5,295 bases of DNA from Cyanobacteriota bacterium (GTDB lineage: Bacteria; Cyanobacteriota; Cyanobacteriia; PCC-6307; Cyanobiaceae). A program made the position numbers and the translations under genes. The DNA is taken from NCBI GenBank assembly GCA_947463165.1, contig CANHSW010000177.1:1-5295 (forward strand), written 5' to 3'. Of the stretch, positions 1-5,295 are shown one piece after another. Under the pieces are notes generated by a model that did not search any database, was not told the origin of the DNA, and saw only the letters and a program-made list of their open reading frames with translations. Every line of letters begins with the position of its first letter. Within the stretch, counting starts at the first letter, position 1.

Positions 1-1
1 G

Positions 2-2536
2 CAGGCGGAAGTGCCCTCGGCCGATCGAATCGATCTGCTCTGCGCCTTCATCAAGTGGAGCGGGTTGCGATTGCTGCAGGATGTTCTCAAGCAACACCTC
101 AATGCCGGCCGTTGCCTGCGGGTGCTCACCACCGTTTACATGGGCGCCACCGATCGCAAGGCGCTCGACTGGCTGGTAGAGCACAAAGCCCAAGTGCGCG
201 TGAGTACAGATACCCGCCGCACCCGCCTGCATGCCAAGGCCTGGCTGTTTCAGCGCGCCAGCGGCGCCAGCACCGCCTATATCGGCTCCTCCAACCTTTC
301 GGCCGCCGCGCTGCTCGACGGATTGGAGTGGAACGTGCGGCTAGCTGCTCTGGAAACGCCCGACATGCTGCGCAAGTTTCAGGACACCTTTGATACTTAC
401 TGGGAGGAGAGCGAATTCGAACCCTATGCCGCCACCCCTGAGCAGCGGGCTCGTATCGATCATCAGCTCGCTGGGGCCCGGGGTGTCGATTCGGACACAA
501 AGATTGGCGCCATGCCGGTGTGGTTCGACCTGCGGCCCTATGCCTACCAGCGTGAGATGCTCGATCAGCTCGCGGCCGAGCGCTCGCTCCACCAGCGTTT
601 TCGCAACCTGGTAGTGGCTGCCACCGGCACCGGCAAGACCGTGGTCGCCGCCTTCGACTTCGCCCGCCTCCACGCCGATTTCCCCGAGCGGTTCCCCTCG
701 CCCGAGCCGCCGCGCCTGCTGCTGATCGCCCATCGCAAGGAGATTCTGCAGCAGGCCCTGGTCAGCTTCCGCCAGGTGCTGCGCGATCACTGTTTCGGGG
801 AGCTGTATGTAGATGGCGAGCTACCTAGCCAATGGCGCCATGTGTTCGCCTCGGTGCAGTCGCTCGCCCAGCGCGACCTCGCCGAGATCCCCGCCGAGCG
901 CTTCGATGTGGTGATCGAGGATGAGTTCCACCACGCGGCCGCTGCAAGCTACCGGCGCTGGCTCGATCATCTGCGCCCCAAACTGCTGCTTGGTCTCACC
1001 GCCACACCCGAACGGGCTGATGGGCTAGACATCCTCCACTGGTTTGATGGCCGCATCGCCGCCGAGTTGCGCCTCTGGAGCGCCCTCGATCAGGGACTAC
1101 TCGCCCCCTTTCATTACTTCGCGGTGGCCGATGGCACCGACCTGGCCGCCTTGGAATGGCGCCGCGGTGGCTATGTGCCGGCCCAGCTGAGTGCGCTCTA
1201 CACCGGTGATCATCGCCGCGTGGATCTGATCCTCAGCGAGCTGGAGAAGCAGCTGGCCGAACCGCAGCGCATGCGGGCCCTGGGCTTCTGCGTGAGCGTG
1301 GAGCACGCCCGCTTCATGGCCGAGCGCTTCCGCGTCCGCGGCTTTGCTGCTGAGGCCCTCGATTCATCCAGCTCCGCCGAACTGCGCCAAGGCGCCCTGC
1401 GCCGTCTTCATACCGGCGCCCTGCAAATCATCTTCGCCGTAGATCTATTCAACGAAGGGCTCGATATCCCCTCAATCGACACCGTGCTGCTGCTGCGGCC
1501 CACCGAGAGCGCTGTGGTGTTTTTGCAGCAGTTGGGCCGGGGCCTGCGTCTTTCCCCCGAAACCGGCAAGAGCTGCCTCACTGTGCTCGATTTCATTGGC
1601 CAGCAGCACCGCCGTTTTCGCTTTGATCTGCGCTATCGCTCCCTGCTGGGCTGCAGTCGGCGGCAACTGCAGGAGCAGCTGGAGCAGTGGTTTCCCTTCC
1701 TGCCGCTCGGTTGCCGGCTTGTGCTCGATCGCGTCTCCAGCCAGGCGGTGCTCGCCAACCTGCGCCAGTGCCTGCCCTCGCGCCGGCCCCAGCTGCTGGC
1801 GGAGCTGCGATCCCTCTCCGCAGAAGGCCAGATCGGCCTCGCCAGTGGCCTGGCCGATTGGCTCGCTGCTCTGGCGATGGAGCCAGCCGACTTCTACGGG
1901 ATTCGTGGCGCCAGTTTCACCGCGTTGCGGCGCGAGCTGGGCTGGCTGGTTGAGCCTCCCCATCCTGAGGAGGAGCGCCTCAAGCGTTCGATCACCGCTG
2001 GGCTGCTCCATCTCGATGATCCCGATCGGCTGCGTTCCACCGCCGCCGCCCTGGCTGCTCCCGTCCCGCCCGATCCGCTGGCCCTCTCCGAGCGTGAGCG
2101 GCGCCAGAGGTTGATGCTCACCGTGCAGTTGTTTGGCACCGGCCGTTCATGGTGTCTTCTGGCTGAGGCTCTGGCGCTGCTCTGGCAGGCCGCAGCCTGG
2201 CGCGAGGAGCTGCGCCAGTTGCTGCTGCTGCTGGCCGAGCGCGCCGATCACTCCCTGCATCCGCTGCCCTGGGCGTTGCCGGTGCCCCTGCGGGTGCACG
2301 CCCACTACACCCGCGCCGAAATCGAAGCGGCCTTCGCTGTGCTCACCAACAACGCCCCCTGGATCCACCGCGAAGGAGTGCTCTGGCACCAGAGCAGCCA
2401 AACCGACCTTCTCCCCCTCCACCCGCTATCGGGACCTGGCCCTGGGCCCCTCGCTGTTCCACTGGGAAAGCCAGAGCACCACTACCGAGTGTTCTCCCAC
2501 TGGCCAGCGCTACATCCACCACGGGTCGCGCGGTAG
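2..2536 (+). CDS. PLD/HKD-nuclease-like + SF2 DEAD/DEAH helicase with DUF3427-type C-terminus; 5' partial, frameshifted near the end
   Basis: ATP-dependent superfamily 2 helicase fused to an N-terminal phospholipase-D-like nuclease domain; it presumably acts on DNA in the cytoplasm, with repair or phage defence as inferred roles. The frame is open to the left edge (Q-A-E before the GTG at 11), and the family usually has several tens more N-terminal residues, so the true start is outside. Counting from codon 11: PLD-like motif with H74, K76, then GSSNLS (92-97) and E106; the D expected in HxKx4D is Q81. Walker A is ATGTGKT (204-210, K209). Motif II is DEFHH (304-308) and motif III GLTATPER (328-335). 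The second RecA lobe has FNEGLDIPSIDTV (480-491) and arginine-finger motif QQLGRGLR (506-513). From about 590 onward the sequence looks like DUF3427. Family match stops near residue 800; the last ~41 residues are Pro/His-rich out-of-frame sequence ending in TAG at 2534-2536. Helicase core assignment is secure; the biological role is not. Confidence 0.93.
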   Translation, partial: QAEVPSADRIDLLCAFIKWSGLRLLQDVLKQHLNAGRCLRVLTTVYMGATDRKALDWLVEHKAQVRVSTDTRRTRLHAKAWLFQRASGASTAYIGSSNLSAAALLDGLEWNVRLAALETPDMLRKFQDTFDTYWEESEFEPYAATPEQRARIDHQLAGARGVDSDTKIGAMPVWFDLRPYAYQREMLDQLAAERSLHQRFRNLVVAATGTGKTVVAAFDFARLHADFPERFPSPEPPRLLLIAHRKEILQQALVSFRQVLRDHCFGELYVDGELPSQWRHVFASVQSLAQRDLAEIPAERFDVVIEDEFHHAAAASYRRWLDHLRPKLLLGLTATPERADGLDILHWFDGRIAAELRLWSALDQGLLAPFHYFAVADGTDLAALEWRRGGYVPAQLSALYTGDHRRVDLILSELEKQLAEPQRMRALGFCVSVEHARFMAERFRVRGFAAEALDSSSSAELRQGALRRLHTGALQIIFAVDLFNEGLDIPSIDTVLLLRPTESAVVFLQQLGRGLRLSPETGKSCLTVLDFIGQQHRRFRFDLRYRSLLGCSRRQLQEQLEQWFPFLPLGCRLVLDRVSSQAVLANLRQCLPSRRPQLLAELRSLSAEGQIGLASGLADWLAALAMEPADFYGIRGASFTALRRELGWLVEPPHPEEERLKRSITAGLLHLDDPDRLRSTAAALAAPVPPDPLALSERERRQRLMLTVQLFGTGRSWCLLAEALALLWQAAAWREELRQLLLLLAERADHSLHPLPWALPVPLRVHAHYTRAEIEAAFAVLTNNAPWIHREGVLWHQSSQTDLLPLHPLSGPGPGPLAVPLGKPEHHYRVFSHWPALHPPRVAR

Positions 2537-2714
2537 CCGTGTGCTCCTGTTTGTGAGAGAGCAGCGCAAGCAGGGCACCGTTACCGAGCCATTCCGTTGC
2601 CTTGGTTTTGCTAACTACGAAAGCCACGAAGGCGAACGGCCGATGGCAATTCGCTGGCGGCTGGAGCGGCCGATCCCGGCGGCCTGGTTACCGGCGATGG
2701 CATTGGTGGGTTGA
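2403..2714 (+). pseudogene. Displaced C-terminal end of the DUF3427 helicase, in the +1 frame
   Basis: This frame, ending at TGA 2712-2714, encodes the natural C-terminus of the upstream helicase. It gives FSPSTRYRDLALG, LFHWESQS, SPTGQRYIHH, VLLFVREQ, CLGFANYESHEGERPMAI and a final WRLERPIPAAWL. These are the conserved landmarks of DUF3427 proteins as I remember them (SPTT-Y-D, LFHWQSQ, TG-RYI-H, LFVRE, G-PM-I-W-L). The upstream frame reads GVLWHQSSQTDLL up to about 2413, and the two frames meet in CTTCTCCCCCTCC. Family members normally have about ten residues (a TLxK-type strand) between these blocks, and they are missing here. An out-of-frame deletion of 3n+2 bases, for example about 29, is the simplest cause. 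A +1 slip at the CCC-C run is an alternative, but it would not restore the missing strand. Probably a non-functional or truncated gene. Confidence 0.85.
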
Positions 2715-2946
2715 GGGGTTTGCGGCTTGGCTGAGTGACAAGGGGTGGGCGTGCCAGCCCCAGGGCGCGCATGTCCCATCGCTGATTCAGCGTAGAAGAG
2801 GCGGCCTTCCTTATGGCTGTGGTCCGAATCGTTGGCTGCCGCGGGTTCAGCGGCTTGTCGCGAGGCGGGTGTCCGCAATGAGACTGGGCGATTGACCAAT
2901 CCAACGGAACCGACATCAGGTGTCTTGAAGGGCGGTGAAGCAGAGC
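2715..2946. other. Spacer between convergent genes, no gene seen
   Basis: 232 bases separate the helicase remnant from the stop codon of the minus-strand gene. Open frames cross it on both strands, but their translations are low-complexity Pro/Ala/Arg-rich and show no recognisable motif. The only structures seen are short: a GATTG-AC-CAATC dyad at 2890-2901, a GCGG/CCGC stem and a GACA/TGTC stem. None is followed by a T-run, so no intrinsic terminator can be called for either gene. Confidence 0.6.
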
Positions 2947-4881
2947 TCAGCCCTGCCACACCCTCCCGAAACGCTTCGATACCTGCTGCCAGCTCAGGGT
3001 GTTTTGGCAGCGAAGAGCCGCGAAAACTGAGTTGGGCTGCTTGTCGAGGTACTCCGGAAATACACCACTGGCCAGGAAGGCCGTGATCTGTTGCTTGCTG
3101 GGCATGACGTCGGCGGCCAGGCCGCTGTGGGCCACGGTCTTGTCCAACAGGTCGCTCAACCGCTGCTCGGTCCAGTAGGTCCGGCCACCGCTCTCGCCCG
3201 TCAGCTGGCCCTGGTATTGCAGGCCAACCTTCTTGGCCACGCCCGACTGTCCGCCATGGCGCTGCACGGCACCCTTCACGGAGGCCGGCAGCTGCGTCTG
3301 CAGAGGCATCAGGCCCGGAGCTCCCAGCACCTCAGCAAAGCAATGCAGGAACTGGCTGAGCGCCTCCTCGCGGTGCCAGTAGCCCGCACCGGCGTCTTCC
3401 TCGTTGTTGGCGATCACCCTCAGATGCAGGGCCCATTCCGCCTCGGGCACCTCCAGGCCGAGCGCGGCGTAGAGCTCGAGCCGCCGGTTCAGGCTCAGAT
3501 GAATCACCTGCTCCAGACCCAATGCCGAAGCGGATAATCGTTCACAGACGCTCTCTTCGAGGGCATCGGTGTGGAAGGGCAGCCGCCACAGGCTTACCAG
3601 CCAAGGTTGAAGGGCCGCCAGCAACCGCTGGCGCTCGCGTTGTTCGCGGCGGTTGCCCATCCGCTCGGCGAGTTCCTTGGGGGTGAGGCCGCAGCACTCG
3701 CTCAGCTTGCGGAAGCTGATCCGCACCGCCTCACGGGTGATCGGCGGGCTGGCCGTGTCAGCTATGGCCTGCAGGGTTTCCCCACCGGCATGGCGCAGGT
3801 AGATCTCCACTGCCCTGGCCGGTTCGACGGCGCGCCGCAGCTGGCGCAGCCAGCCACTGGCGCTGCCCACCGCCCCGAATCGCTGTCGATAGGCCTTCAG
3901 CAGCACTCCCTGCAGTCCATCGGCGAGCAGCCGTCGGTCGTCATCAGCGCCGGCGGCGGCCTGGATGTCCTGGAAGACGGTGCGCAGCTGGTGGAGTTCC
4001 TCGCTGCGGTGAACCAGGGCACTGAAATGCTCCAGGGTGAGCGCGGTGAGCTCGTCCAGCATCCGGAGTGCACCGGGCGTCTCCACCGATGCGCTGCCAA
4101 GCAGGGCAGCGGCGCGATCCAGCCAGCGCGGATCCTCCCCTTCATCGATGCAAGGCTGCGCCGGCTGAGCGCTCCAGCGACCGGCTGAGGTGGAGAAGAC
4201 CGCGGCGATCGCCTCAGCCAGCGGTGCGGGCGGGTTGAACGCCTGTGCGGGATCCACAACCAGGGGGAAGGGCAAGCCCAGCCGCTCCAGTCCGTCGCGC
4301 AGCTCCTGCAACCCGTTGGCCCCCACGCCGCGCAGGCGCAGCAGCTGCGATTCCTCCAGGCCGATCAGATCGCTGATCCGCTGGAGCCGGTTGCGGCGCA
4401 GCCTGTTGTCCATCCGGATGCTCAGGCCCAGCAGGGCGATGTCCTGCTGCAGCTCAGGTGCCGGCTCAGCGCCTGACGGCGGGAATGTGCGACTTTCCCC
4501 GAACGCGCACAGACGCGGCAACTGCACCGCCAGCACGGGCTGAAGTATTGCCACCAGACGCATCAAGGAGCGCGCGGCGCGCGGATCGATCAGACCCCGC
4601 CCGAACACCTTCTGCAGGTCCTGGCAGAGGCGGGTGTCCTCGCACAGCCCAATGATGGTGATGAGCATCTCGCGGCGCTGGGCAGGCCTAAGGGCGGCCA
4701 GGCTGCTTTGCAGTTCCTCACCCGCCAGGAAGACACCGCCATCGAAGCCGAGACCGCACCAGCAGCTGCGCAGCTGGTTCATTGCGGTGCCGACCATCGT
4801 GATGGCCAAGCCCCCGGCCTGAGTCTGCCCATGGTTGCGATCGCCGGGCTGGGGAGCGGCGGAAGAGACGAGGCAGGTCAT
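2947..4881 (-). CDS. Hypothetical protein with RNAP alpha-CTD-like and sigma-70 region-4-like domains and a C-terminal duplicated YW/MP module
   Basis: 644 residues, probably a cytoplasmic DNA-binding protein: no signal peptide or membrane segment is visible. Residues about 148-205 align without gaps to RNA polymerase alpha-CTD (LSIRMDNRL, ISDLIGLEESQLLRLRGVG, GLQELRDGLERLGL). R156, N159 and G187 match E. coli R265, N268 and G296, while C269, K298 and S299 are R160, N189 and G190. Residues about 355-395 resemble sigma-70 region 4 (GGETLQAIADT, then ITREAVRISFRKL). R383, E384 and R387 match the -35-contacting R584, E585 and R588, with a turn about two residues longer. Residues 501-553 and 569-639 are two diverged copies of a module beginning YW and containing an MP. 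There is no alpha-NTD, no sigma region 2 and no enzyme motif. The start is uncertain: ATG 4881 has no Shine-Dalgarno, and ATGs at 4797 and 4782 would remove a motif-free leader. It stands alone, convergent with the helicase and divergent from the next gene. Inferred role: transcription regulator or RNAP-module mimic. Confidence 0.88.
   Translation of the reverse strand: MTCLVSSAAPQPGDRNHGQTQAGGLAITMVGTAMNQLRSCWCGLGFDGGVFLAGEELQSSLAALRPAQRREMLITIIGLCEDTRLCQDLQKVFGRGLIDPRAARSLMRLVAILQPVLAVQLPRLCAFGESRTFPPSGAEPAPELQQDIALLGLSIRMDNRLRRNRLQRISDLIGLEESQLLRLRGVGANGLQELRDGLERLGLPFPLVVDPAQAFNPPAPLAEAIAAVFSTSAGRWSAQPAQPCIDEGEDPRWLDRAAALLGSASVETPGALRMLDELTALTLEHFSALVHRSEELHQLRTVFQDIQAAAGADDDRRLLADGLQGVLLKAYRQRFGAVGSASGWLRQLRRAVEPARAVEIYLRHAGGETLQAIADTASPPITREAVRISFRKLSECCGLTPKELAERMGNRREQRERQRLLAALQPWLVSLWRLPFHTDALEESVCERLSASALGLEQVIHLSLNRRLELYAALGLEVPEAEWALHLRVIANNEEDAGAGYWHREEALSQFLHCFAEVLGAPGLMPLQTQLPASVKGAVQRHGGQSGVAKKVGLQYQGQLTGESGGRTYWTEQRLSDLLDKTVAHSGLAADVMPSKQQITAFLASGVFPEYLDKQPNSVFAALRCQNTLSWQQVSKRFGRVWQG
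2965..3381 (-). repeat. Tandem protein-level duplication in the C-terminus of the 644-residue protein
   Basis: Two consecutive modules can be aligned by eye. Copy A (residues 501-553) starts YWHREEALSQFL, has LMPLQ, then SVKGAVQRHGG and GVAKKVG. Copy B (residues 569-639) starts YWTEQRLSDLL, has VMPSKQQ, then SVFAALRCQN and QQVSKRFG. Copy B carries roughly ten extra residues (around FLASGVFPEYLDKQ) between the MP and the SV segments. The pattern YW-x-(E)-x-L-S ... MP ... SV-x-x-A-(V/L) ... V-(A/S)-K-(K/R)-x-G is shared. I associate such WT-x-E-R-L ... MP-x ... GG-x-x-VA-x-x-LG repeats with cyanobacterial and algal proteins of unknown function. That is from memory, so no domain name is given. 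Confidence 0.6.
4205..4212. repeat. HIP1 octamer GCGATCGC (within GGCGATCGCC)
   Basis: Exact copy of the highly iterated palindrome typical of many cyanobacterial genomes, inside the minus-strand gene. Used only as a taxonomic hint; one copy can occur by chance in GC-rich DNA. Confidence 0.6.
4837..4844. repeat. HIP1 octamer GCGATCGC, second copy
   Basis: Second exact HIP1 copy, near the 5' end of the same minus-strand gene. Two copies in about 5.3 kb is more than expected for a random octamer, even at this GC content, and supports a cyanobacterial source. Confidence 0.6.
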
Positions 4882-5060
4882 CGGGTGGGTGACGAACTGG
4901 AGACAGTGAAATCCCGATGGAACGCCAACGTGCTCAACGAGTGCGAATGACGCAGGACGCTAGGTCGCCAGGCCGCCAGGCCGACCCGCCTGCAGGGATA
5001 GACACAGATGAAAGGTGGGATGATGAATGGCAGGTTTGTGGCGGGCTCCGCAGGTTTCCC
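4882..5060. promoter_or_regulatory. Divergent intergenic region, presumed to hold both promoters
   Basis: 179 bases lie between the outward-facing starts at 4881 (-) and 5061 (+). By position it should carry promoters for both genes. I found no convincing -35/-10 pair on either strand; a TTGAGC on the minus strand lacks a matching -10 at usual spacing. The only clear structure is the tandem repeat/hairpin at 4963-4986. If a downstream start (4797 or 4782) is used for the minus-strand gene, the region is up to about 100 bases longer. Confidence 0.4.
4963..4986. repeat. GC-rich tandem repeat and hairpin in the divergent spacer
   Basis: CGCCAGGC occurs twice in direct tandem (4966-4973 and 4974-4981). 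The flanks GGTCG (4963-4967) and CGACC (4982-4986) are inverted complements, so the stretch can also fold into an imperfect hairpin extended by CC/GG pairs. It lies between the two divergent start codons, where promoters and operators are expected. No T-run follows, so it is not an obvious terminator. A regulatory role is possible but unproven; a simple slippage repeat is equally likely. Confidence 0.4.
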
Positions 5061-5295
5061 ATGCTCAAACACGCCTATGCCCCAGCGGAAGACCGCACGC
5101 TTGAGCTGCGCAGCGGCGACTTCTTCCGAGAGGGACTGACCACAGATTTGCTGGTGATATCAGCCTGGGATGGATATTACGAGCCTGAGCAAGGCACGAT
5201 GATTGCTGCCTTGAGCCACTGCTGCGGGATCAACGTGGGAGGACTGGAGCGTGCGCTCGACTTCACAGGATCTGATCCCATCAAAGCCTGGGTAA
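5061..5295 (+). CDS. Unknown protein, N-terminal 78 codons only; cut by the right edge
   Basis: The frame starts at ATG 5061 and is still open at the right edge. It reads MLKHAYAPAEDRTLELRSGD, then FFREGLTTDLLVISAWDGYY, then EPEQGTMIAALSHCCGINVG, then GLERALDFTGSDPIKAWV. The pattern of a charged strand, GDFF, a hydrophobic strand (DLLVISA) and a glycine turn before a helix (GTMIAAL) looks like a folded alpha/beta domain, not a shadow frame. It loosely recalls macro-domain-like N-terminal modules of multidomain bacterial proteins, but I cannot name the family. ATG 5061 is preferred: a weak GCAGG sits six bases upstream. The same frame is open further upstream, with an ATG at 4947, but that would add 38 motif-free residues translated from the GC-rich repeat. 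The gene diverges from the 644-residue gene across a 179-base spacer, so shared control is possible. Confidence 0.72.
   Translation, partial: MLKHAYAPAEDRTLELRSGDFFREGLTTDLLVISAWDGYYEPEQGTMIAALSHCCGINVGGLERALDFTGSDPIKAWV

Noticed and set aside
1472..2011. 179-codon minus-strand frame within the helicase
   Set aside because: Lies opposite helicase motif VI and the following region; Gln/Ala-rich translation without motifs.
2890..2901. GATTG-AC-CAATC inverted repeat
   Set aside because: Five-base arms with a two-base loop and no T-run; too short to call an operator or terminator and likely chance.
2913..2925. GACAT-CAG-GTGTC potential hairpin after the minus-strand gene
   Set aside because: Four to five pairs including a G-T wobble and no U-tract in either direction; not a credible terminator.
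2615..2959. Minus-strand frame across the convergent spacer
   Set aside because: Overlaps the displaced helicase C-terminus and the end of the 644-residue gene; Pro/Ala/Arg-rich sequence with no domain character and no clear ribosome binding site.
3091..3537. 148-codon plus-strand frame opposite the 644-residue gene
   Set aside because: Antisense shadow in GC-rich DNA; low-complexity translation with no motif, while the minus strand here carries the recognisable repeat modules.
3571..4188. 205-codon plus-strand frame
   Set aside because: Also antisense to the 644-residue gene, over the sigma-4-like domain; no family features and codon content expected of a shadow frame.
4947..5060. Upstream in-frame extension of the right-edge gene from ATG 4947
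   Set aside because: Adds 38 residues with no domain character, translated from the tandem-repeat region; the ATG at 5061 has a better-placed AGG and begins immediately before the structured part. Not fully excluded.
5008..5142. Short plus-strand frame starting at ATG 5008 after a weak AG-rich stretch
   Set aside because: Only 44 codons, overlaps the better 5061 frame, and its translation has no structure.

Overview
The window is GC-rich and densely coding. It holds two long genes facing each other (convergent) and the first 78 codons of a third gene that diverges from the second. Two copies of the HIP1 octamer (GCGATCGC), few clear Shine-Dalgarno sequences, and a C-terminal repeat type that I associate with cyanobacterial hypothetical proteins suggest a high-GC picocyanobacterium (Cyanobium/Synechococcus type). 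This assignment is tentative; no rRNA or other marker gene is present.

Left part (1-2714, + strand): a large superfamily 2 helicase with an N-terminal PLD/HKD-like nuclease domain and a C-terminal DUF3427-type domain. The gene enters from the left edge without its true start. Its reading frame breaks near 2400-2420. The upstream frame runs into about 41 unrelated residues and stops at 2536. The real C-terminus of the family (STRYRDL, LFHWESQS, GQRYIHH, LLFVRE) continues in the +1 frame to a stop at 2714. About ten residues that the family normally has at this point also appear to be missing. A small out-of-frame deletion therefore explains the lesion better than a single-base error.

Middle (2715-2946): 232 bases between the converging genes, with no gene and no convincing terminator.

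Right-centre (2947-4881, - strand): a 644-residue protein of unknown function and unusual architecture. It has an RNA polymerase alpha-CTD-like helix-hairpin-helix domain (about residues 148-205), then a sigma-70 region-4-like helix-turn-helix (about 355-395), then two diverged copies of a YW/MP/G repeat module at the C-terminus (about 501-639). The residues that contact promoter DNA in the real alpha-CTD and sigma-4 are partly conserved. The catalytic and assembly parts of RNA polymerase subunits are absent. The natural inference is a DNA-binding regulator, or a mimic of RNAP promoter-recognition modules.

Right edge (5061-5295, + strand): the start of a divergent gene whose domain I cannot name with confidence. 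The 179-base divergent spacer (4882-5060) contains a small GC-rich tandem repeat and hairpin and presumably both promoters.

A helicase-nuclease with a broken end, an orphan multi-DNA-binding-domain protein and an unrecognised divergent gene fit an accessory or defence-type neighbourhood better than a core metabolic operon. Nothing in the window proves that the three genes act together.
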